A stretch of 64,000 nucleotides of DNA from Blasia pusilla (taxonomy: Eukaryota > Marchantiophyta > Marchantiopsida > Blasiales), in the NCBI GenBank assembly GCA_050084515.1, contig CM114272.1, positions 24,614,001-24,678,000 on the forward strand, in the 5' to 3' direction. The notes below the pieces were generated by a model that did not search any database, was not told the origin of the DNA, and saw only the letters and a list, made by a program, of their open reading frames with translations. Position numbers and translations under genes: made by a program. Shown piece after piece: positions 48,190 through 60,370 of this stretch (position 1 is the stretch's first letter; each line of letters opens with the position of its first letter).

Positions 48190-48705
48190 TAAAGTAAGAT
48201 CAAAATTATCTCACAACAATATAGTTCTCACATGTGTGCACTCTCACATGTGTCTCTCAACGTCAAACCAAACCCACTCTCCTAATGAGAGGCTTGGGTT
48301 ACACACAAAAGGCAAGCAAGACCATAGCTCCGCCGCCTCATGCCAAGAAGTTCAACAAAGAGATAATGAGCTCTCAAGCTCTCTCTCCTTGAAGTATGCC
48401 CCTCCCCTCTCCCAAGCTCTCTCCATGATAACCTATGCTCCCAAGTCACCTCCTTGGCTCTTGACCTAATGTAGGAGGTAAAGGGATACTTACTAAAAAT
48501 ATTATTTGATCACATACTAAAAATGTTATTTACCTAAAATAGTAAGTTTCTCAATATGGCTCCAAATGAGCCGAAATGAAGGGAAACATGCTCTCTAAAG
48601 TTTCCCAGGGCCTCAGTAGGTCATCCTCGACCTATTGAGCATGTCCTCTACTACTCACGAAGGCGCTCTACTAGATCTCACCGATCTATCCTAATAGACG
48701 TGACA
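48190..48705 (-). repeat. Left (3') LTR
   Basis: About 516 bp, closely similar to 56798-57315 throughout. Shared blocks include AAAGTAAGATCAAA, TAGTTCTCACATGTGTGCA and AGACGTGACA. On the minus strand it opens TGTCACGTCT. It carries an extra AT-rich stretch (TTACTAAAAATATTATTTGA region) relative to the right copy, and its inner edge has lost the terminal CA seen at the right. Confidence 0.85.
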
Positions 48706-48712
48706 GTTGTTG

Positions 48713-48832
48713 TGCGCATATATATCGTTACACAACATACATTGCTGTCATCGAACACACACACAAACACGCACGATCCCATGCTAACTCATGGCATCCA
48801 AACAACAAGACAAGAAGTACCGAAATATCTCC
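48713..48832. repeat. Direct repeat A', inner copy
   Basis: Near-identical copy of 48082-48189, with about 20 extra bases in its first third. It lies between the left LTR and the polypurine tract. Its minus strand begins TGGAGATATTTCGG, directly after the tract, a position where an LTR is expected to begin. Confidence 0.8.
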
Positions 48833-48846
48833 AATTTCCCCCCTAG
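48829..48846 (-). other. Polypurine tract
   Basis: The minus strand reads AGGGGGGAAATTGGAGAT, the purine-rich primer site for second-strand synthesis expected just inside a 3' LTR. Here it abuts repeat A'. Confidence 0.6.
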
Positions 48847-49108
48847 TTGGTGGTTAGATCCCTCTAACTCTAGATAGCCATCTATCCCTACCTACCATGA
48901 CATACATTTCCCGGACGTTAAGAGCAAGAAGGCCGGGTGCTCATCTGGCCCCATCGTTAGTCGCCTTCTTGTCAACCAGGTCACAAACATAAGTCGAAAT
49001 GTAGAACTACCTACTCAATGTAGATTTGGGATACATCCATCGTCCCTGAGGAACCCTAGTGAGAGGTGGCGTCAAACATGCCATATGCCATCCTCTCGAA
49101 CATCCATC

Positions 49109-50290
49109 TCAACCTAGCATAGTGGCTGCACCATGGGCGGAACCACACAACATACATCGCAAGCCTGTAGGAACTATTTCTAAGTTGGGATCAATTGTAC
49201 TCTCAATTTTTGGAAGATGACATGACGCACAGTTACGCACGTGGTCCTTCCAAACCATACCATTGCGTCCCTCCAATAAGAGAACATTGGATGGAAAAAC
49301 CTCACGCACTCTCAAGATGGTGCGCCATGCAGTCACATCCAACGTCATGGGTGCCGTCTGTTGCAAGTAGACATAGTCTCCCTGATGAAACCTCCGGATA
49401 GTAGGTCGATAACCACCTCCCCGAATAGTCGCATACCTCAACATATCCCGATGTTGCGCAATCGCCAAGTTCTCAAACGCCATGGGCATCACTCTCTGAA
49501 ACAACTCAGCCCTTTGAGAACATGCTCGGATCCATACATCTGGGTCATCAAGGTCCAGCACCTCACCAGAATCTTGACGAATGGCCACAGGTTAATCTGG
49601 CTCTCGGCCATAAAGTAGCAAGTACGGTGAAAAAGATGCTAAGGATGCCTGCCTGTTAAATCTGTATCCCATCGCCAACTACGGCAACTAGAGGTCCCAA
49701 TCTCCTAGGTGACCTCTCTGCAAGCTATACTTGCGTAAATCCCTCTTCACCATCTGCACAACTCTCTCCGCTAATCCATCCGTCTCGGGATGATCTCGCG
49801 AAGTCGTGCGGTGGTCGATCAGCGCCTTATCAAACAAGGCATGGAACTTACCGTGAAACTCGGTACCCTGGTCTGTCAACACCTGAGCCGGTGCGCCTAA
49901 TGACTCAGCACTCTATCAAGGAAGGCATAAGCTACTCTCTCACTCGCTTTGTCATGCAATGCAACCAACTCGATCCACTTTGAGAAGTGCTCGACCATCA
50001 CCAACACACAACGATTGTGACGCTCCGTCAAAGGCAAAGGTCTTGCAAAATCCAAACTCCATCTATACCCTAAGCCTATGATCGGTAATGGATGCAACTA
50101 TGGAGTCGGAGCATTGAACGATGCTCGGACCCGATCACACACCATGCACCTGGCAACAAACTGTTGAACGTCAGTCTGCATGCCTCGCCACCAATACAGA
50201 ATTTAGAGCAAGCCCTACGTCCGCTTCATCCCAAAGTGACCCAACTTCTTATGGGCATGATGCACTGGTCGTGCTCTCTGCAAAGGATGC
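49109..50290 (-). pseudogene. Gypsy integrase
   Basis: The minus strand encodes the His/Cys zinc-binding N-terminus (HKKLGHFGMKRT ... CMVCDR, about 50260-50130), broken by stops. The catalytic core follows: LDFARPL (first Asp), LTDQGTEFHG (second Asp) and GLAERVVQMVK (Glu). A C-terminal region ends in CMLCGSAHG after QGDYVYLQQ. At least three frames or stops are involved (50097-49897, 49882-49688, 49588-49109), so no intact protein is made. The C-terminal paired cysteines resemble those of other bryophyte and fern gypsy elements, by memory of the family style. Confidence 0.75.
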
Positions 50291-51366
50291 GGCACTACGC
50301 GTACTCTACTATCATCCCAAACCCTCAAAACATGTGTCTCCTCCCAACGGAACCATTTCGCCCGTTGTAGGATCCGATCCCGCTCTCTAGCACCCACGGT
50401 GCTCGCAAGGCTGCTAGTACGAAGGTACCCCAAGACTACTCCATCATCATGAATATCTCGGCCACCTGTCGTCTCCTCACTCGCCTCGTGATCCAAGGAC
50501 TCTCCACTAGACCTCACCATCGAAGTCTCCACACTCTGGCTCTCCATAGCCAACATGCCTAAATAGGCTGACGCGTGCCATCGTGGCAATGACTCCTCAT
50601 CACTCTCTCCATGCCATCGAGCTCCAATCGCATCTCGTTAACTCGGACATGGATTACGACTCAACCCATCTACATCCTGGTTGAGCGTCTCAGGTCTATG
50701 TACCACCTAAAAATCATACTCCTGCAACAACAGAGCCCATCTTGCAAGCTTCCCTGTAAGCTTGTCGGACTCCATCAACCACTTGAGTGGTTGATGATCA
50801 GTGATGATGGTAAAGGGGTTTCCGAATAAGTAACACCTGAAATGCACTACATCCCACACTACACCCATGCACTCACCCTCATATAAGCTGTACTTTGCCT
50901 CTGCAACGTTGTTCGAGGGGCTAGTGTAAGCCACCATGAACTCTCTACCCTCATCATCATGTTGGGTAAGCACGGCTCCAACCCCTAACATGCTCCAATC
51001 TGTGTGCAAGTGGAAAGGACGCCCCCTAATCGATCTCCTCAAGATGGGCGCGGACGTCAACTTATCCTTGAGAAACTGAAATGCTCGCTCCTATTCATCC
51101 TCCCAGTGCCACTCGTGATCCACCTTGGTCAGCAAGGTTAGCGCAATCGAACTGAATCTCTTCACATATCGCTGATAGAAGTTCGCCAATCCCATGAATG
51201 CGTGAACACGACTCACATTTGTAAGGCGTGGAATGCGTGAGGTAGCCTCTACATTTTTCTGTTGGACACCAAGGCCCCTTGGGTATATTGTATGACCCAA
51301 GTACTCAATCTGGTCGTAGAAGAACTTGCACTTGCCTGGCTCTAGCTTCAGCCCATGTAATTGCAA
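50291..51366 (-). pseudogene. Gypsy RT thumb/connection and RNase H
   Basis: Contains KCKFFYDQIEYLGH and FMGLANFYQRYVKRFS, the connection region following the polymerase. RNase H motifs follow: LHTDWSMLGVGAVLTQ, EAKYSLYEGECMGVV and ITDHQPLKWL. A stop and frame change near 51370-51366 detach it from the polymerase, and another lies near 51065. Below 50707 the linker towards integrase is acidic and poorly conserved. Confidence 0.75.
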
Positions 51367-51369
51367 TCG

Positions 51370-52062
51370 TCAAAACACCTCCTCTAGATGTCGCTCATGC
51401 TCCTCAACCGTGGCGCTAAAGACTACGATGTCATCAATATAACACCTAGCAAAATCCAGACCAGCCAAGATCCTATCCATGACCCTCTGAAACTCGGCAG
51501 GAGCTTTCTTTAACCCAAATGGTAAGAACTGCCATTGGTACAAACAATCCTTCCTGTGAGAATTGATATCCCAAAATGCCGTCTTCTGCCTGTCCTCCAA
51601 TGTGATAGGCAGTTGATGGTATCCGGCTCGCAAATCCAATGAATTGAAGACCTTTGCGTTACCAATCGCATCAAAGATCTCCTCAGGGGTAGGCATGGCA
51701 TACCTATCGGACTTCGTATGTCGATTGATAGGTTGGTAATCCTCACACATCCATCTATCCCTCCAGTTGTCATGCACATCCTTCTTGGCGGGCATGACAG
51801 TGGCAGATGCATACTCCCCATGCGACATCTCCACTAGTCCAGCTCCGACCAAGTCTTGGCTCCTTCTACGAATTAGAGCCCTCTCCATATGACTGTACCT
51901 GTAGGGTCGTCGGAAGATTGGTGTATCAATCGAAAACTCAATGCGGATCCCCGGTCCCTTCAGCGTACCCAAATCCTCCAGGCTAAACGCAAAGCAACTC
52001 CTATAACTCCTGAGTAACTGATGTATCCGGCGCAACTCTCCTCCTGTCAACTTAGGGCCCAT
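51370..52062 (-). pseudogene. Gypsy reverse transcriptase palm/fingers
   Basis: A 230-codon open frame with classical Ty3/gypsy RT motifs: ASATVMPAKKD, WRMCEDY-like RWMCEDYQPIN, FNSLDLRAGYHQLP, FLPFGLKKAPAEFQRVMD and the active-site CYIDDIVVFS. It is the best preserved part of the element. It lacks a proper start because it is an internal slice of a polyprotein. Confidence 0.85.
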
Positions 52063-52689
52063 ATTTGGCTCTCAAGTCTCCATCATGACTACGGTAGGAC
52101 TCTCCGGTGCGGGTATCGGTGGTTGTTATGGTGCAACCCCGTCTCGAACAACAACACTCGGCCGCTCTCCTGCAGCCAACTGCAAACTCTGATCTCCTCC
52201 ACGTGCGGTGCCCGTAACCACGCTCGATGTTGTGGCTATCATCTCCTGGCGTACCTGCAAAACATCCCAAGAAGTCCAAGGGTGTCTCTCACGATCTCCT
52301 CGGGTCTCGCCCCCAACCCCTACCTCCACCATCTCGATAGGCATGGGGATCACCAGCGCAACCACTGTGATCTATCGCGATCTCATATGGCGCTGCTCAG
52401 CCACTCCCAAGCTGAGGATCCATGTCAAGCAGTTCAGGTCCATCGCTTGACCCAAGACATTGTGTCGTGATGCCTCTGACACTGACAGTACTACCGTCAC
52501 TCCTATGGGAAATTCCATCGCTCGCTCTCTCTTGTCGACGTTGGGCTTCACCAACCGCTGAACCTGTTCATCCCAAACCAAGCCAGGACCGGCCTCCTTG
52601 TATGCATAGGAAGCAGGAAAACTCACAAACGTGGGCAAGGCTGCACACGGCCTTCCTACCCTGTTCATCACAGTCAACGGTGGTCACTC

Positions 52690-53160
52690 ACTACACCTGT
52701 GAATCGAACTCGTAATGAGCTAAGGCACCCATCACTTGACTACCATCCTGGTCTGTAGGACGCTGACTCCTCCCAATAATCTAGGGAAAACCCCATCGTG
52801 TATAACACTGCTCCACCAACCAATACGTCGTAGGACTCTGCATCAGTCACTATCGCCTTGTCTCGCACCACAGACTCATTTGTAGGATGTCCCGAGAGAA
52901 TCCTCACCACGACCTCATATCATGTGATATACTGTGTGGTACTCGCTCCACCCAAGGATATTTGTATCCAGAATGGACAACACTCCACATCGGCTCTCGT
53001 CAAGCCCAATCCTCTAAATGACGCTTTCCCCAACCTCAAGGGTTGCGCTCATGAATCCAACAAGACACGCTGCGGACTAAAAGCTCTACCTCCAAGATTC
53101 ACCAATTGGAAGACCTCTCCTCGGTTATCCAAAAACACAACACTAGGAGAAGCCATGGCA
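52690..53160 (-). pseudogene. Gypsy aspartic protease region
   Basis: The minus frame contains RVLLDS followed by a stop and AQPLRLGKA, so the catalytic Asp-Ser-Gly triad is interrupted by TGA at 53049-53051. Then come SLGGAS and AESYDVLVGGAVLY, with MGFSLDYW further on, which is the usual context of this plant gypsy protease. Two more stops follow before the RT domain. Confidence 0.65.
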
Positions 53161-53918
53161 CGCTCTATCGCGGGTGCCGTGAATCTGACGTGGATGGCCC
53201 GAGCATCCGCTCCAAGGGCAGGTCCATCACCTCCTTTGCAATCACCTCTGAACGTGATGGAGGAACTCCAACTCCGCGCTCACATAGTGAAGCCGCCAGC
53301 CAAAAAGCCTCGGCGGGCGTACTCCCAAACGTCATAACATCGGAAGCAGAAAATAAAGGAGTGCGGTACACAACCATGGCCGTCCCCAACAACGTGCTCG
53401 ACACATGCCCCTCTTGAGCATCAACAATAGGAGTCGTCACACTCGCTTCTCCCATCGCCCTCCGTGCCTGCACACCAACAACATCACCAACTCTCTAGGA
53501 ACTTTGATGAGGACCCATCGATGGGGTCCTCATTGCTTCGGACAACGTGAAAAATTGAGGAAGCCTAGTCTGTTTTCTGGCTTCCCCTCGCTGTGGATCC
53601 AACTCCGCGGCTACTCCACGCGTCAAAATTGCAGCGGCCTCCATCTGGGCAACCCCGCACATCCAACTAAGATCCTCTATATCTCTGGCTGCTCAGTATG
53701 ATGTTGATGCCACGGATCCGGCATCGAGTAACCTTAATGCCATAGCGGCAATGTTCTCCTGTAGTTGATGTATCTGAGTAGCCATCCCAACCTCACGTCC
53801 GGCGTTTCCCTCGGCGCGTCTAGGTGGTGGTACTCTACCTCCTCCACGAGTAGCTCCACCACCCTGTCGGGCAACTCCAACTCCTCGTCCTCCAAGAGGA
53901 CCACCTAGTGCACGATCT

Positions 53919-55108
53919 CTAGGCCCACCCGGACCGGATACTCGCTCTAGTGCCCTCGGTCTGGACGTAACTCAAGACGTAAACTGAAACACCTGGCGCG
54001 TGTATGACCATACCTCTGATAATAGTCACACAGATAACCTCCTGGTGTAGCACCATCTCCTCCTCCATGTTGAGGCACACGTCCATGACCTTGACGAGTG
54101 CAATCGCGCTGATGATGGGCTCCACCACATGACCAACAAGTAATAGTAGGCGGCTGCTGTTGAGCCACATATGAAGGCGCAGGTCTCTGTGGCACGGCCT
54201 CCGGGTATCCTCCTTGAGCTCGTGGTGCCACAGTCGATGTATCTCGGAGTCCACGTTGCTGCACAGGTGGTGCAACCAATCGTGGCTGCTCTCGCCCAGA
54301 ACCCATGGTGGCTACGCTCTCCTCCGCCATATTACGCTCAATGTTCTCGGTAGTCCTTCAAACATCTCTCGACATAGGGGAGGTGTTTATAAGAAGCACC
54401 CCCTCCCGCATCCATGTTCGCAGGGTCCGGTCCAGCATCGCGTACCATGACTGGATAGCTTGAGCCTTTGTCACCCCCTGAGTGATGTTGATCTACCGAC
54501 ATAAGCAAGTGTAAGCCTCACGTAAACTCTCACCCGGGCGCCTCTGGAAGTTGTGGATGCTCCGCAATTCTCCGTCCGCACCCCTGGTAGCTCGCCCTCA
54601 TCTTAGCGAAGAACTCAACCACGGGGTTGAACCTGGCACAAACCCCACAAGATGGTGCAACTGCTCCAGTGCGAGTGACCCCTCCTAAAAGGTCACTAGA
54701 GGAAGAGGAAGTAGCCTCTCCTGATTTCTCCTCCTCATCTGGGAACGGCTTCGTCCATGACACATAATGTGGGTCATAGTAGAGCCTCCACGCCTTGATC
54801 TTACGTGCATATCTCTGAGATAACTCATGGTAATTGTCCATGGGCGCCCCCTCTAAATGCTGGAACATAACGTTCCATGCTATAAACGGGTTGAACTCTC
54901 TAGAGTTCCACGACCATCGGGAGTCGCACCAACTCCTAAACTCTGCTATAAAATCATGCAACTCAATCGTGCCTACTGCACCTGAAAATCTACGCGGTCC
55001 TCTACCCCGGTTATCCATCTCGTACGCCCAACTAGTAGTACCACTCATAATGTATGGCGATGTGCTCACAAACTCCTCTACACCCTCCCCCTTGTCTGAC
55101 GATGACAC
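53919..55108 (-). pseudogene. Gypsy gag with zinc knuckle
   Basis: The capsid-like part (55108-54530) has FIAEFRSWCDSRW, NPFIAWNVMFQHLEG and a helical segment with YHELSQRYARKIKAW. After a break, a second frame (54330-53947) carries a CCHC zinc knuckle, CWSCGGAHHQRDC, followed by a second small cysteine/arginine region. Frames are interrupted between the two parts. Confidence 0.7.
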
Positions 55109-56797
55109 ACAAGGAGGTCAAGGTGGTCCCTCACGTGGAGACCCTCGAAACTTCGCGCCACTCCGCGTAAAACCTTTAGAGCTACTCTCGGGTTCACCAC
55201 CTCGCCTCTCAAAGTCCCGAACGGAGGCCGTGATGACCCTCGTGCTCCTCTCACCTGATCACTCTCAACCTCGTGAGTAATCCCTCAATCAATCATCCCA
55301 AACATGCGGCACTCGATCTACACTCTCCCTCTCTGAGACGTGGAACGTGCGGCAACACTTCGCGTGGTGCGGCAAATTGACTAGGCTATCATCTCATCGA
55401 CAACCTACCCTCACCTCCAAACATCCCACACAAGTCTATGTCCCCTAAACCACATACATGAATGATGTTCTCAACGTCCACACAACGAAATAACCCCAAA
55501 TAAACTACCCAAATCTCATAATCCGTCACACGTGCAGGGTAAGGGACCAGAATGAGTAACCTAAACACATTTCGATGTCGCTCCTCAACAACTGCAAATC
55601 TCGACCCCAACTCGGTCGTGAAGACAACTCCTCCAATCAGCAAGTCGTACTCCTCTCGTACTGGCGCTGCTCAACCTCATCGATGTGCGGTGCACGTCGA
55701 GCGGTCCGGTGCGGCACTGGCGGCACGAAACGGCTACAAACAACACGGCACTAGGGAATGGGATACGGCACTCGGAGGCATACCCTCCTCAATGAGAAAT
55801 TCACACGCTCTGCTCCTTAGTGAAGGAGTGATTCCACGATTGAGACGGTGCGATGTGGCCACGAACGATACGGCGCAGCAATCGGCAGCGGGTTGCGGCT
55901 ACGGGCGTCACGACACGATACTCGATCGTCGTCGAGTGGCTACCAATCATAACATAGCAGCATGAAATCAAAACTCAAACACCATAATCGGAGGTCCTCT
56001 GCCATCATTGGTTGATGACGAAATTGCAATGACGGTGGCGGCCAAAAAAAAGTACGTGGTGGCGACGCAAGTAAGAGAATCAATGAACGTCGTGGAAGAT
56101 CCTCCACTCCGTAATGGCGGCAATGGCAACCAAAGGGTGGACAATGGACGGTGGACCGTTGAGCATTGATGGTGATGGAAGACCAGTGACGGTGACATTT
56201 GACCATTGATGGAGGACCGTTGATGGTGACTATGATGGTGGCGGCTGGTTTAGGGTTTGAACAATTTAACCCTAAAAATTGCCTAACAATGGAAATTTTG
56301 CAAGATTGACCATAACTTTTTTTCTCGTAACTCCAAATTATGCATTGTTTGTTGTACAGCGTGCACAACTTCACGATCTACAACAGTGTCAAAAAATATT
56401 TAGAATCGGACATTCTAGTAGAAACTGACAGGGACTGTCGTAAAGCCCAATATCTCTTTCTCCTACACAAAATTTGGCAGCGCTTCCGCGCTGATTTCTC
56501 CCTACGAAAATTTAAAACCTGTAAAAACATAAATCAGCAAGTTACATGATGCTCTCGTGAGCGCCGACATGGGGTCATCCGCCCCCATAATCAATCCCTA
56601 TCAGAAATTGGGCAGCGCTTCCGTGCGCCACTGTTCCACACGAAAAATCGGCAAATGCAAAGAACAATCAAAGCAACCCTTGCTCTCGTGAGCACTCCCA
56701 TGAGCAGCTGAACGGGGAACACGGTCCCCAACCTTGAAAAACAGCGAGCGACCAACGAGCTCTCCCATGAAGCTCTCTTATTCTCTCGTTCTCTCTT
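55109..56797. other. Gypsy 5' untranslated region with tandem degenerate repeat
   Basis: Between gag and the 5' LTR. Two diverged tandem units (about 56468-56575 and 56603-56700) share TTGGGCAGCGCTTCCG-like and GCTCTCGTGAGC words. A GGTGG/TTGATGGTGAC-rich stretch lies near 56110-56240. No standard tRNA primer-binding site could be recognised beside the right LTR. Confidence 0.5.
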
Positions 56798-57315
56798 TGT
56801 AAAGTAAGATCAAATCTCTCTCACAACACTATAGTTCTCACATGTGTGCACCCTCACATGTGTCTCTCAATGTCAAACCAAACCCACGTTCCTAATGAGA
56901 GGCTTGGGTTACACACACAAGGCAAGCAAGACCATAGCTCCGCCGCCTCATGCCAAGAGGTTCAACAAAGAGAGAATGAGCTCTCAAGCTCTCTCTCCTT
57001 GAGGTATACCACTCCCCTCTCCCAAGCTCTCTCCATGTAACCTATGCTCCCAAGTCACCTCCTTGGCTCTTGACCTAATGTAGGAGGTCAATGGCCACTT
57101 ACCTAAAATAGAAAGTCGATCACATACGCAAAATGGTACTTACCTAAAATAGCAAGTTTCTCAATATGGCTCCAAATAAGCCGAAATGAAGGGAAACATA
57201 CTCTCTAAAGTTTCCTAGGGCCTCAGTAGGTCATCTTTGACCTACTGAGCCTGTCCTCCGCTACTCACGAAGGCACTCTAGGATATCTCACCAATGTATC
57301 CTAAGAGACGTGACA
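56798..57315 (-). repeat. Right (5') LTR
   Basis: About 518 bp, bounded TG...CA on both strands (plus TGTAAAG ... GTGACA). Closely similar to 48190-48705. The outer flank (CGCCT) does not match the flank of the left LTR. Confidence 0.85.
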
Positions 57316-58640
57316 CGCCTCGTCGTCCATTCACGTCTGCCAACCATTCGTGTTCTTGTCTGATTTGTTTCAAGCTATCAATCGTGCAACTCGTTGAGTC
57401 CGTGTTTGCGTTGGCTAGTTTCCATTTTCTTTTTGCATTCTTTTATGCATTTTTTACTCCTCTTTTGAAATGTTATTATCTTTCTTTGTCCTCTTTTGAA
57501 GTTTATTTTTTATAAGGTGGATATATCATGAAAAGAAAGGGGAAGACCCCTTTCTTTCGAGGGCGAGTTTTGGCCCGTGGGTTTTTGGCTCTCTATGTCT
57601 GGTTCGTATCTCTTATGGGTTTTCCATCTACCGTGTTTATTGGAGTTTATCTTCTATTCTTGTGGTCATGGGGTGGACGGTCAAATTCTTTTGAGAGTCG
57701 AGTCCATGTTTAGAAATGAACTTAGGCCCCTCCGTCGGAAGGAAAAAGAAGAATAGAAAAAAGCGAAATACCGCTTGCCTTAGGGGTTAATCCTCCATCC
57801 ACTAGTCCACACTACCGACTCGCCACCACACTAGTATTTTTTTCCCCCAAAAAAAGGATAGCTTTGAGCCGACCTTTGGGGCTTTCGTCATGGACCAACC
57901 CCCTTCAAAGTGGACACATGCACAGCGACGTACGCATGCAGGTGCCAGTACGGTGCTAGGGCACGCAGGACGGACTTGGTCGCAGGACGTTGGATTGGTC
58001 AGTCGGTAACACATACAGAGGAGAGTCTACGAGGGCCTCCTAGGTTGGTGGGCCCCTTCCACCGCTGCCTACCCTAGACAGGGAGATTTTGTTTGGTGAC
58101 TCTCCACTACTTATCCTCCACGGAGGCAGGAGTTTTGTCAGGGTTTTGCAGAGAGCAAAGTTGCTGTTTTGAGGAGGAGTGGTCGAGACGAGGGAGGGTT
58201 TAGGGTTGAGACTAGGGCAGCTCACTCTTAGGATAGTAAGTGCAGTCTAATTCAGGTTTCCAGATCAGATCCACTTTTTCTTGACAGTTTGGAAGCGAAG
58301 TGGTCGAGACGAGGGAGGGGAGCTCGTGCTTTGTATAGTAAGTGTGCCGTCATAGCTCAACTTTCGAGAATAAGATGCCCTTTTGTTTCTCGCGGCCAGA
58401 CGGTTTTTTTCTTTTCGGATTTTTCGAGTTGTTTTCCCACTATTTCTAGGCTTTCAGACATTTACAACAAGGAAATAAACCATTTATCCTCAATACTTTC
58501 TTCAAAACTCGGAATTAGTTCCAACGGCTGTCAAATGAAGTGTTCGGGTATTTATTAATGGGACTGTTAGCTACACCCAAAGGAATAGCATAGTTAGCTT
58601 GAACTTGGGCAGGCAAGTAAGAGAGGATTGCCAAAAGGGA
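57316..58640. repeat. Dispersed repeats shared with 61.8-62.1 kb
   Basis: 57350-57420 matches the reverse complement of about 62045-62125 (CAACTCGTTGAGT / CAACTCAATGAGT region). 57575-57690 matches 61828-61930 in direct orientation (GTTTTTGGCTCTCTATG, CTATGGGTTT). The rest (57720-58640) shows no gene; ORFs of 60-73 codons lack motifs. Confidence 0.5.
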
Positions 58641-58722
58641 TCGCCGTCCGGATTCGAACCGGATCACTGTGCCCGTAGCCGAGACCCACCCCACTAGCTT
58701 ATGCATTTCGCACCCAAGGGTC
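58635..58722 (-). repeat. tRNA-like SINE head
   Basis: The minus strand has an A-box-like TAAGCTAGTGGGG and, about 35 bases later, a perfect B box GGTTCGAATCC inside a stable T-arm (TCCGG ... CCGGA). The would-be acceptor strands do not pair (GGGTGCG against CGGCGAT), so this is not a working tRNA gene. It is more likely a SINE head or tRNA relic. Its sequence differs from the 4.2/29.6 kb family. Confidence 0.45.
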
Positions 58723-58806
58723 ACAAGAGTCATGCAGCCAATAGACATTGTGGCTGATTCGATGGGCAAAGAAAATTTTTTTTGATAAAAGTGTTCAAAC
58801 ACGAGA

Positions 58807-59225
58807 TTAGTTAGCCATGCTTGTGTTTGTGGTTTTTTTTAATAACTTAAAAATCTTGTTTCATTTAAATTTTTAATTCGAATTTAGATTTTCTTAAATC
58901 TCAAAAGAGTCATGGAATTCCAATTCTTTAAATAATTTTATTCTTCAATTAAAAAATAAATAATATACTCCCTTCAATAATTCCACCCTTCCAAAAAAGT
59001 TAAAACAATATGTATTCCTCCCATCAAAATAACACCCATTAATTAAATCATTTGTTAACCTTAATTAATAAAATCATTAACCCTCTTATATTCAAATTCA
59101 TTTTCCCTTCCCAAAATGTGAAGTGTGCATTATGGGACAAAATTATTATGGGACATGAATGCTTTGTCTTATTATCTTAGTATTTTGTCTTATTATGCAT
59201 ATAGGATCGCCAATGATAACATAGA
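58807..59225 (-). mobile_element. Inverted partial copy of the 580-1446 Helitron
   Basis: The minus strand from 59225 starts TCTATGTTATCATTGG, preceded by A, and shares with 580-1120 the words ATAATAAGACAA, TAAGATAATAAGACAA and TTTTGGGAA. A CTAA (plus TTAG 58807-58810) followed by T is a candidate 3' end, but no good hairpin is present. The 5' end and the family match are better supported than the 3' end. Confidence 0.4.
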
Positions 59226-60370
59226 TGTCACATGGCTAGCAAAATTTTGTGCCTTTGCCACATCGCATAATGCATTCGGCAATTCCTTATATGTTAATTA
59301 ACTACATATTTAATAGTATGATGAAATCCAAGTCAAAAGGTCTACATTCAATATAAGGTTGCAACTTTTATGTTTGTTGGGCCATTCCTTCCAACCAACA
59401 AAGTCCTTCAGTACATGTCCATAATGTGTTACTTTGATTCTAACTCCTAAGCCGATTTTGAAGCTAGTCCACATTGTTCTCCCTCTATGGCACTCAAGTC
59501 CCTTATTTTACATCTCCATGAAAAGTACATGCTATTTTTTAATACCCATAGTTTTCATGTCATTTCTTTTGGATCCCACTCTTTTGGGATGATCATAACT
59601 AAATCACCCCGTAAAATGTTGATGTGACTTTGCTTCCCTCCCTCTTCAATCCACACTATTATTGGAGAGTGGATTTTTTACTTGAAAAGACTTATCTTCT
59701 TGACACATAATAATGGGACGACAAGAAAAAATTGTTTCTATTTTTTATTGTGTGCAACGCCTTGCGGCGTTTGTTAATGTCATATAGGATACATATTGTA
59801 CACTAGTAATCACAAATACAATTGGCCTTAAATCGGCTAGTCGTAGTGCATTCTTCAACAATAAGCTCTAATAAGCAAGCTAATGGTTGGTAGAGTCACT
59901 ATGTTACATACAGCTCAAAGAAAGGGAGGAAGAACTCGCAAATCTTATTGAGCATCATGTGAAACAAAGATCAATGACGAATATCATGTGAATTAAACAC
60001 AAACAATAAGTGCTCTCATATGGGGTGAAGGAGTGAAAGTTTGCACAATGGTCTTGCTATGGGAATAATAAACAAACTTGCTCATTAAAACAAAATGTTA
60101 CCAACCTAGTCGAAAGTAACCCATTCAGATTTTTTTCATACAACTCTTGCTCCAACAATCTAGTTGTTGTTTCGATGTGGCATAGCCTGCTTGAAGACTT
60201 ACTAAACAAGTAGAGTTTTAAAAAGAGGGGTTGGAATATGGTCATTTCAATGCTTGAGAGGCATGCGTAGTTTATCTTAGGTTTTCGGAAAAGAGGGCAA
60301 TAGAGTACAAAGTGAATTATCAAGGAAGATTTCCCTACAATAATATTAAGGCCCAATGCCCATTCGTTAA
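59226..60370. other. AT-rich intergenic sequence
   Basis: No gene supported. A short hairpin AACGCC-TTGC-GGCGTT occurs near 59757-59772, about 30 bases before a CTAGT, too far for a typical Helitron end. Confidence 0.5.

Larger units (their letters stand above)
48190..57315 (-). mobile_element. Ty3/gypsy LTR retrotransposon, decayed
   Basis: The long terminal repeats bracket, on the minus strand, gag, zinc knuckle, protease, reverse transcriptase, RNase H and integrase in that order. This order (integrase last) defines Ty3/gypsy. Many stops and frame changes interrupt the polyprotein, so the copy is inactive. The right LTR is the 5' LTR. A polypurine tract at about 48829-48846 (minus strand) lies upstream of repeat A' and not directly beside the left LTR. 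No 5-bp target duplication was found at the outer LTR edges. The left border is therefore probably rearranged. Confidence 0.82.

Noticed and set aside
58635-58722. Functional tRNA gene
   Set aside because: The T-arm and B box are good, but the 5' and 3' acceptor strands do not pair, so a cloverleaf cannot form.
59757-59807. Helitron 3' end with hairpin AACGCC-TTGC-GGCGTT
   Set aside because: The CTAG lies about 30 bases after the hairpin, well beyond the usual 10-12.
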